From NCBI GenBank assembly GCA_041908845.1, contig JAYREN010000038.1:1-21070 (forward strand): a stretch of 21,070 bases of DNA. Reading direction: 5' to 3'. Source of the DNA: JAYREN01 sp041908845. Lineage in GTDB: Bacteria; Acidobacteriota; Holophagae; Holophagales; Holophagaceae. Under the pieces are notes generated by a model. The model had not been told where the DNA came from and did not search any database. It saw only the letters and a program-made list of their open reading frames with translations. Position 1 is the first letter of the stretch. Each line of letters starts with the position of its first letter. Position numbers and translations under genes: made by a program. Shown here piece by piece: positions 15,366 through 21,070 of this stretch.

Positions 15366-16322
15366 TCAGGGAACAATCCAGCGGGTGATCACCGGAAGGT
15401 GGTCAGTGGTGGTAGCCGCGTAAGAGGTCAGGTAGAGGTTGGCCGGAAAGGCCTGGACAGAACCGGCCAGATACTTTGCGGCCAACTCGTTGCTTACGAT
15501 GTGGTGGTCGATGGCATCGGCATAGCCCATCGTGGTGGTGATTCGCGCATCGGAAAGCGCCTTTGTCACGGCCGAGTATCGGGCCGTATCCTCCACGAAG
15601 TTTCTGTATGGCGAGTCGTGCCCGCTGGTGATCGAGGTATCAAGATCATCGTTGAGATCCCCCATCACGATCACCCGATCATCCGGCCTGACCGTATCAA
15701 GGTAGGCCTTGAGTGCAACGGAGGCATTGAGCCTGCGCTGCCAGCTCTGGGTGTCGTTGTAGGCCTTGGCGTGGACACAGATGACATAGAGGGTGCTGGT
15801 GGATCCGTTCAGGGTCAACGAGAGTTCCACCTCCATGGGTGGCCGCCCGGCAAAATCGTAATCATTGGCCGTCAGTATGAGTCGGGCGCTCTGGATCCGA
15901 GCGATATCCGTCTTGTAGAGGAGCGCGACCTTCTGCTCGTCCGGACCGTAGTAGGCCGCACCGTTTTGAACGCTGGGATCGCTGGACATCAATCCCGCAT
16001 AGCCCGGAAGCCCCGCCACCAGGGCGCCGAAGGCACTGCTGCTCACGACCTCCTCCAGGCTCCAGACATCACAGTCCGTGCCCGCAATGACCGCACGGAC
16101 CTGATTCTGCTGAAGCGCTTCGTTGCTTGGCCCGTTGGAGACATCCCCGAACCATTCCAGGTTCCATTCGGCCATGTCGAGCGTCGTGGCCCCGCCCTGG
16201 GCAGGGATGTTCAAGACTGCTGGAAGCGGGGCCTGAGGCGCGGAAAAACCCTGGCCCGAACAGCCCAGAATGCAGGATGCAGCCATGAAGGCAACGAGGC
16301 TCACCAAGCGAGCCTTAGGCAC
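15366..16322 (-). CDS. Lipoprotein of the endonuclease/exonuclease/phosphatase family
   Basis: 318 residues from the GTG start. A lipoprotein-like signal (VPKARLVSLVAFMAASCILGC) predicts lipidation at Cys21 and a cell-envelope location. The fold is the DNase I-like EEP superfamily: AEWNLEWFGD with Asn54, SLEEV with Glu90/Glu91, VHAKAY with His184, VIVMGDLNDD with Asp222 and Asn224, DAIDHH (269-274), and TDHLPV with the catalytic pair Asp307/His308. It could be a secreted nuclease or a phosphodiesterase; the substrate cannot be told from sequence. I chose GTG at 16322 because GGGAGG lies eight bases upstream and gives a compact signal. An ATG at 16400 would add 26 residues before the hydrophobic segment and has no clear ribosome binding site. 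Confidence 0.85.
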   Translation of the reverse strand: MPKARLVSLVAFMAASCILGCSGQGFSAPQAPLPAVLNIPAQGGATTLDMAEWNLEWFGDVSNGPSNEALQQNQVRAVIAGTDCDVWSLEEVVSSSAFGALVAGLPGYAGLMSSDPSVQNGAAYYGPDEQKVALLYKTDIARIQSARLILTANDYDFAGRPPMEVELSLTLNGSTSTLYVICVHAKAYNDTQSWQRRLNASVALKAYLDTVRPDDRVIVMGDLNDDLDTSITSGHDSPYRNFVEDTARYSAVTKALSDARITTTMGYADAIDHHIVSNELAAKYLAGSVQAFPANLYLTSYAATTTDHLPVITRWIVP

Positions 16323-16570
16323 CCGAAGAGCCTCCCAACCCCATCCACCACTAAACCGGTTCGAAATGCTGGAAAGACGAGATGGAGGTAATCCGAACAT
16401 GGTTTTCCCGGGGGAAGGGGGCGCTAGGCCAGTTTCTAATGAGGTAGAACGATCATGCCCGTTGAAGTTTCTCCGTTTCACCCGACTCACGCAATCTTCC
16501 TCGACCTGCCGCCGTTCTTCGGAAGCCGAGCGATTATTCACGAGACGAGAGTCCAGCTTTCCCCCGAACC

Positions 16571-17329
16571 CTACAGGTAGCTGCGCCCGCCCAATAACCG
16601 ATCCTGGTACATCCTGGCGCCCAGGTTCTCCACGCAGACGTGCCGCCCCTTGCTGGGCGCGTGGATGAAGGTGCCGCCGCCCGCATAGAGGCCCACGTGG
16701 GATACGCGGCCGCTCCCTGCCATCGCGAAGAAAACCAGATCTCCCGGCTGCAGGTCCTCGGTCGCGACGGCTCGCCCCGCGTCGAATTGCGCCCCGGAGG
16801 AACGCGGCAGCTGCAGGCCATTGAGCTGATAGACGGCCATGGCCAGCCCGCTGCAGTCGAAGCCCTGCTCCGTCGTGCCACCCCACAGGTAGGGCACCCC
16901 AAGATAGCTGCGGGCCGTCTCCACCAAGCTCCGACGCAGGGCGGGCAGATCGCCCCGGTCCATCCGGGCGGCGGGTTGTTCCTCCGGAGAGACCACCCAG
17001 AACCCCTCGATGAGGCCTGTTTTCCGCAGCGCCTCCGCTCGCTCCCGGGCCGTTTCTCGCGTAAGAAAATCCCCGAAGCGCACCCGGTAAAGCCCACCGG
17101 GACTCGGCATGTAGGTGGCATCGAAGCCTTGCGCCTGGAGCTGCGCGGCCAGTCGCGCCGCATTCTCCACCTTGGCGAAGGCACCGACCTGAAGCGTGAA
17201 GCCGATGCGCACCAAGGGGGTCGCGGTGCGAGTCGCAGGCACGGGCCGCGGTTGCGGCGCAGGACCGCGACACCCCGAAAGTCCGAGGGCTAGAACAATG
17301 ATCCCGACGACCTGCCGACCCCGTTGCAC
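16571..17329 (-). CDS. Lipoprotein with SPOR and NlpC/P60 domains (peptidoglycan hydrolase)
   Basis: 252 residues from GTG. The signal VVGIIVLALGLSGC predicts lipidation at Cys20. A Pro/Arg-rich linker is followed by a SPOR-like domain (about 43-114; FTLQVGAFAKVENAARLAAQL), which in the family binds denuded glycan at division sites. An NlpC/P60 domain follows (about 135-250) with Cys159 in FDCSG, His211 in SHVGLY and His223 in FIHA. It should cleave peptide cross-bridges of peptidoglycan in the periplasm. I prefer GTG at 17329, with GGGGAGG upstream at a slightly long spacing, over an ATG at 17374, because it gives a normal short signal and leaves room for the divergent promoter. A gap of 248 bases without a recognisable gene separates it from the EEP lipoprotein. 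Confidence 0.88.
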   Translation of the reverse strand: MQRGRQVVGIIVLALGLSGCRGPAPQPRPVPATRTATPLVRIGFTLQVGAFAKVENAARLAAQLQAQGFDATYMPSPGGLYRVRFGDFLTRETARERAEALRKTGLIEGFWVVSPEEQPAARMDRGDLPALRRSLVETARSYLGVPYLWGGTTEQGFDCSGLAMAVYQLNGLQLPRSSGAQFDAGRAVATEDLQPGDLVFFAMAGSGRVSHVGLYAGGGTFIHAPSKGRHVCVENLGARMYQDRLLGGRSYL

Positions 17330-17386
17330 GAGCGGTTCGCACCTCCCCAGCCAGAGTAGACTGAAGCCAATCATCTGCGAGGCCCC

Positions 17387-19078
17387 ATGCGCATTCCTGC
17401 CCTGCTGCCCTTCGTGAGCCTCTGCCTCCTGGCGGAAGCCCCCTTGACTCTCATCGCCCCCATCCAGCGCGTGCGCCTGCACCCGGATGAGGCTTGGGTT
17501 ACGCGGGCGGGACGGGTCCAGGTCGCGGCCTCGGGCCTTCATCGCATCCAGCTCAAGGGCCTCCCAACCGGACTCAGCATGGAGGATGTCCGGGTCAGCG
17601 CCAAAGGTCCCCAGGGCTCCCGACTGGGTGATCTGAGCGTGGGTTCCGAGGTCCTCAAGGTGACCGAGACAGCGGAATACCAGGCCCTCAAGAAGGAGCG
17701 GGAGGTCCTGCGGGATCGACAGGATGCCCTGGAGGCGGAAGGTGAAGCCCTTGCCCAGGAACAGGTGTTTCTGAAGAGCCTGCAAGCCACTCACGACAAG
17801 GAACTCTCGGGACGAATGGCCTATAGCCTGCCTGGGGCCGCAGCGGTGGTGGATCTGAGCAAAGGCATGCAGGCCCGGCTTACCGAAGTCCTGACACGGG
17901 ATCGGAAGCGGCGACGAGAGTTGGAAAAGCTGAGAGAAGAAACCCAACGCCTGGACCAGGAGCTCCGTCAGCGCATGTCCGAGCGGAGCGCCAGCCCAAG
18001 CCGGGCCACGATCGAAGTGACGACACCCCGCACCGGCGAGATCGAGATTGAATTCACCTACCGCACCCGAAGGGCGCGCTGGGAGCCCACCTACGAGGCC
18101 CGCCTCGCGCCCGAGGGCAAGAAGGTGGAACTGATCCTCTTCGCCTCCATCCGCCAGAACAGCGGGGAAGACTGGAACGGCGTGCAGATGGAAGTCACCA
18201 ACACCCGCGCCAGTCGCAGCCTGACCCTGGCGGCCTTCAGCGGCCCCCAGAACATCACCTACAGCGAAAATGCCCCCCATGCCCCTCGCATTCGGGGCGG
18301 CCAGAAGCGAGAAGCCTCGGCCGTCGTTGAGGTCGTCGCCATGGCGGAAGCTCCTTCCCCTGCCCCTGCCCAGAACCTCTTTCTGGTGGATGGCACAGAT
18401 GTGGCCGATGCCGAAGCCCAGCCCGTGGAAGAGACCCAGGGCCTCGCTGCGACGTGGTCCATGGAGGGAAGCAAGGAAGTCCCCGCCGACAATGAACCTC
18501 ACCGGTTCAGGGTGCTTTCCCGGGAGATGGATCCGGCACTGGCCCTCGTGGCGGTGCCCCGCCTGGACCCGACGGTCTACCGCGTGGCTCGTTTCAACGT
18601 GCCCAGCGGGATTCCGCTCTTCCCCGGAGCACCCGTGGTGCACTTTGCGGGTACCCAGCGGGTCGGCCTCGCCAGCCTCGAAATCCCCGCACCCGGAAAG
18701 CCCCTACAGCTGGGTTTCGGCCCCTACCGTGGGGTACGCGTGGCCCTTCAGCGTCTCGACGCCAAGAAGGAAATGGTGGGGACCTTTACCAAGGAAACCC
18801 AGTGGACGCTCAGGGAACGGTTCGAGGTTTCCAACGACACGGAGGAATCCGTGGCCGTGGAGCTTCAGGACCGGGAGCTGAAGACCGGCAGCGACAAGGT
18901 GAAGGTCACGCTCTTGCCCGACACCACCCTCTCCCAGGACGGCCCGACTCCCGGTGTGCGCGCCTGGGCTTTAAAGCTGGGCGCCAAGGCCAGCGGAGCG
19001 GTGCTCCTTTCCACTCAGATCCGGACACCCGTGGGTGGCTATGTTTCCGGACTCGGAAACCTCCACTTGCCGGAATAA
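17387..19078 (+). CDS. MuiA-type DUF4139 protein with coiled coil
   Basis: 563 residues. A signal peptide (MRIPALLPFVSLCLLAEA) is followed by an N-terminal DUF4140-like domain (about 22-95; IQRVRLHPDEAWVTRAGRV). A long charged coiled-coil region (about 97-200) comes next, then a C-terminal DUF4139 domain (about 208-560; RTRRARWEPTYEARLAP, SGEDWNGVQMEVTNTR). This is the layout annotated as mucoidy inhibitor MuiA family; its biochemical role is not established. It should be exported. A Gln/Ala/Pro-rich low-conservation stretch lies in the middle of the DUF4139 domain (about 300-350). It is divergent from the SPOR-NlpC lipoprotein and followed at 104 bases by the DUF58 operon on the same strand. 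It is more distant from the two tandem DUF4139 genes than they are from each other. Confidence 0.86.
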   Translation: MRIPALLPFVSLCLLAEAPLTLIAPIQRVRLHPDEAWVTRAGRVQVAASGLHRIQLKGLPTGLSMEDVRVSAKGPQGSRLGDLSVGSEVLKVTETAEYQALKKEREVLRDRQDALEAEGEALAQEQVFLKSLQATHDKELSGRMAYSLPGAAAVVDLSKGMQARLTEVLTRDRKRRRELEKLREETQRLDQELRQRMSERSASPSRATIEVTTPRTGEIEIEFTYRTRRARWEPTYEARLAPEGKKVELILFASIRQNSGEDWNGVQMEVTNTRASRSLTLAAFSGPQNITYSENAPHAPRIRGGQKREASAVVEVVAMAEAPSPAPAQNLFLVDGTDVADAEAQPVEETQGLAATWSMEGSKEVPADNEPHRFRVLSREMDPALALVAVPRLDPTVYRVARFNVPSGIPLFPGAPVVHFAGTQRVGLASLEIPAPGKPLQLGFGPYRGVRVALQRLDAKKEMVGTFTKETQWTLRERFEVSNDTEESVAVELQDRELKTGSDKVKVTLLPDTTLSQDGPTPGVRAWALKLGAKASGAVLLSTQIRTPVGGYVSGLGNLHLPE

Positions 19079-19086
19079 TGGAATCC

Positions 19087-19176
19087 ATGCCATTCCCGAC
19101 TCGCTTCCACTTCGCCCTTCGGGCTCAGGTGCCGACCCTTGGGGCGGGCCGAACCTCCGACTTTCGCCGAGACTGA
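19087..19176 (+). CDS. Short frame resembling the N-terminus of the DUF58 gene
   Basis: A 29-residue frame starting MPFPTRFHFALRA lies 96 bases before the DUF58 gene, which starts MPLPTRFLVRLRR. The DNA is also similar over the first 30 or so bases. After that the two diverge. It could be a relic of a 5'-end duplication, a leader peptide, or coincidence. There is no strong ribosome binding site. Confidence 0.2.
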   Translation: MPFPTRFHFALRAQVPTLGAGRTSDFRRD

Positions 19177-19182
19177 TCCATC

Positions 19183-19947
19183 ATGCCGTTGCCTACTCGC
19201 TTCCTGGTTCGCCTGCGCCGCCTGCCGCTGCGCCTGCGGAGGGTCTTGACCGGGGGCACGGAGGGACTGCATCCCAGCAAGATCAAAGGATCGGGGCTCA
19301 CCTTTGTGGAGAATCGCCCCTACGTTCCGGGGGATGACACCCGCGCCATCAACTGGCCCCTCACGGCGCGGGTGGGCGAACCCATCGTGAAGCGCTTCGA
19401 ATCCAGCCGCGAGCTGATCCTCTGGCTGGTGGTGGATCCCTCGCCCTCGATGTTCCTGGGCGACCCCGTCACCCCCATCCGCTGGGCCCTGGAGATCGCG
19501 GGGGCCGCCATGACGACCCTGAACGCCGGAAAAGACCGGCTCGGGCTGCTGGTGCCCGGCGATGGACGCACGCCCGCCCTGCGGCTGGCCCCCAAGCGGG
19601 GCCGGGTGGCAGGGTTGAAGGTGCTGGAAGCCCTGGCCGAGCGCGGCCCCTCCCTCCCAACGCCCGAGGGTTGGCGCGAGGCCCTGGGCCACTGGGGCGA
19701 ACACGGCAAGGGCCATCGGCTGTGGCTCCTCAGCAACGGCGCGGGTCTCAAGGGGCTGGCCCCCATCCTCAAGCCCCTGGCGGCGCGGCATCGAGTGGTG
19801 TGGTTCCGCCCTGAAAACCCCCATCAACGCCACGCCCCGAACTGGCCCGAGCCCGGCTTCACCGGTACCGTGGAGCGCCAGACTTGGGATCTCTACGATG
19901 ATCCCGTACTGAAGCTCGCCGCCTGGCTCAAGGGAGGCGGCGCATAA
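19183..19947 (+). CDS. DUF58 domain protein
   Basis: 254 residues. It contains the DUF58 signature (GSGLTFVENRPYVPGDDTRAINW, about 36-58) and a VWA-like fold with the metal-site-like motif DPSPSM (Asp85, Ser87, Ser89). No signal peptide or membrane span is seen, so it is probably cytoplasmic. DUF58 proteins are encoded with MoxR ATPases and VWA proteins and are thought to take part in assembly or chaperone work for exported or metal-containing proteins. Here the MoxR gene usually found just upstream is absent and a MuiA-type gene occupies the place. The next gene starts two bases after its stop, so the three genes form an operon. The ribosome binding site is weak. Confidence 0.9.
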   Translation: MPLPTRFLVRLRRLPLRLRRVLTGGTEGLHPSKIKGSGLTFVENRPYVPGDDTRAINWPLTARVGEPIVKRFESSRELILWLVVDPSPSMFLGDPVTPIRWALEIAGAAMTTLNAGKDRLGLLVPGDGRTPALRLAPKRGRVAGLKVLEALAERGPSLPTPEGWREALGHWGEHGKGHRLWLLSNGAGLKGLAPILKPLAARHRVVWFRPENPHQRHAPNWPEPGFTGTVERQTWDLYDDPVLKLAAWLKGGGA

Positions 19948-19949
19948 CC

Positions 19950-20750
19950 ATGGAAGAACGGGTATCCAGCACACGCGGACGAAAGGGCGCCCTTGCGTCT
20001 GTCTTGTCCTTCGCGCTCCTCCTCATCGCCCTGCCCTGCAGCGCCGCCCCAGTGTGGAAGGCTCCCCCTGACATGGCCTTCGGGCAATTGGCTGTGCTGG
20101 AACTGAGAGAAGACGACCCGACCCAGCCGCCCATCCCGCGCCCCGCCGAGGAGCGGCTCGGCCCCCTGGCCCTGCTCAGTGTGGAAGCGACCCCCGATGG
20201 CCGGGGCTGGCGACTCACCGTGCAGGCCTTGACCGCAGGCACGGCGGTGATTCCCCCCATGGACCTGGGCGATGGGCGCCGTTCGCCGGAGCTCCGCATC
20301 CTCGTGCCCCGCACCGTGCCCTACGGCGCGCCCTGGATGGGTGTGGGCGGCGGCCAGGGTGACATCCTGCCGTACATTCCCTTTCCCTGGGCCTGGGCCA
20401 GCCTGCTGCTGATCCCGCCCGCACTGCTGGCGGCCTGGCTCTTTCATCGGTGGCGGAAGAACGGAGCCAAGCGCGCGCTCCACCATCGCCGCCGCGTCTT
20501 CGCCCATCACTGGCCCCCCACGGACAGCCAGCGCGCCACCCTGGACCAGGCCCACGCCGAAGGGCGCGAACTGCTGGCGGCCCGCTTCGGGGAAGAAGCC
20601 CGGAGCTGGGGCGTGGCGGAGTTCCGCATGCGACAACTGGAGGTCTGGGCCACCTGGGTGCAGAGCCTGGACGCCGCCCGCTTCGCCCGCAAGGAGCCGC
20701 CCTTCCCACCCCTGGCCGAGCTGCTGAAGAAGCTGGAGGTGCGAAAGTGA
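19950..20750 (+). CDS. DUF4381-like membrane protein of a MoxR/DUF58/VWA locus
   Basis: 266 residues. A signal peptide (about 1-33, ending PCSAAP) is followed by a beta-rich exported domain (about 34-125). One membrane span (about 147-166; AWASLLLIPPALLAAWLF) leads to a basic cytoplasmic tail with a helical segment (about 185-265). This topology and the place between DUF58 and VWA genes match DUF4381/BatD-like proteins, although sequence similarity alone is not decisive by eye. GGGAGG lies about 12 bases before ATG. The gene starts two bases after DUF58, and its stop overlaps the GTG start of the VWA gene, so co-translation is likely. Confidence 0.75.
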   Translation: MEERVSSTRGRKGALASVLSFALLLIALPCSAAPVWKAPPDMAFGQLAVLELREDDPTQPPIPRPAEERLGPLALLSVEATPDGRGWRLTVQALTAGTAVIPPMDLGDGRRSPELRILVPRTVPYGAPWMGVGGGQGDILPYIPFPWAWASLLLIPPALLAAWLFHRWRKNGAKRALHHRRRVFAHHWPPTDSQRATLDQAHAEGRELLAARFGEEARSWGVAEFRMRQLEVWATWVQSLDAARFARKEPPFPPLAELLKKLEVRK

Positions 20751-21070
20751 TCGAGCTTCGCTACCCCTTCCTGCTCGTGCTCCTGATTCCCGCCGTCTGG
20801 GCCTGCCTGCGCGCCCCCTACCGCTGGGGCATTCCCCATGAGCGGCCCACCTCGGCCCTGGAGCGCCACGCCGCCCGCATCCTTCCGACCCTGCTCGCCA
20901 CCCTGCTGGTGCTGGCCTCCGCCGGTCCCGAGTGGCGCACCGGCGTGCGCGGTACGGCCCCCGTGGTGGATTTCGCCGTAGTGCTGGATGGCTCCAGCTC
21001 CATGAAGGCCCTGGATGATGGCAAGGAGGACCGCTGGAGCGCGGCCCGCCGCCTGCTGAAGACCTTCATC
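20747..21070 (+). CDS. VWA domain protein (BatA-like), 3' truncated by the window end
   Basis: The first 108 residues are visible. The start is GTG overlapping the previous stop (GTGA), encoding M(V)IELRYPFLLVLLIPAVW, an N-terminal membrane segment. A second hydrophobic segment follows at about 45-62 (ILPTLLATLLVLASAG). A VWA domain then opens with DFAVVLDGSSSM, the DxSxS metal-ion-dependent adhesion motif, followed by EDRWSAARRLL. This is the arrangement of aerotolerance-type BatA/BatB proteins, which are anchored in the membrane with the VWA domain exposed. The remainder lies outside the window. Confidence 0.9.
   Translation, partial: MIELRYPFLLVLLIPAVWACLRAPYRWGIPHERPTSALERHAARILPTLLATLLVLASAGPEWRTGVRGTAPVVDFAVVLDGSSSMKALDDGKEDRWSAARRLLKTFI

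Overview
The window is high-GC bacterial DNA with short intergenic gaps, GTG starts, overlapping stop/start codons and many Shine-Dalgarno-like GGAG sites. The gene mix fits an acidobacterium, most likely of the Holophaga/Geothrix type: a Hanks-type kinase with a TPR tail, DUF4139 proteins, a trimeric [FeFe] hydrogenase, and short CATCCTG-type hairpin repeats. That placement is inference from style and content. There is no rRNA, tRNA or marker gene here to fix the taxon.

Layout. Positions 1-580 hold tandem units, each combining a hairpin repeat with what looks like the 3' tail of a lost gene. A large membrane Ser/Thr kinase with a TPR-rich C-terminal half (minus strand) follows. Its upstream side runs into a 10-N assembly gap set in G/C homopolymers. 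Next come a pirin-family cupin (minus) and a universal stress protein (plus), divergent around a palindromic candidate operator, then a patatin-like lipase (minus). Two paralogous exported DUF4139 proteins (plus) lie in tandem and differ clearly in base composition. A 481-base gene-poor stretch with an AT-rich direct repeat precedes a three-gene operon for a soluble NAD(P)-linked [FeFe] hydrogenase: a NuoF-like subunit, the H-cluster subunit and a NuoE-like subunit. The operon ends at a strong hairpin.

The right third holds a GYF_2/DUF4339 membrane protein, a predicted lipoprotein of the endonuclease/exonuclease/phosphatase fold (minus) and a predicted SPOR-NlpC/P60 lipoprotein (minus). A third DUF4139 protein follows, of the MuiA type with a coiled coil, and then DUF58, DUF4381-like and VWA (BatA-like) genes packed as an operon. 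The VWA gene is cut by the window end.

How the genes work together. The hydrogenase genes form one enzyme that should exchange electrons between H2, NAD(P)H and probably ferredoxin. Its HydE/F/G maturases are not in the window. The DUF58/DUF4381/VWA genes are the downstream part of a MoxR-type locus, and no MoxR ATPase is visible. Several products are exported (three DUF4139 proteins, two lipoproteins), so much of the window concerns the cell envelope. I found no clear new defence or mobile system. The points most worth a second look are the altered H-cluster motif, the double thioredoxin-like N-terminus of the NuoF-like subunit, the three DUF4139 genes, and the hairpin/gene-tail units at the left end.
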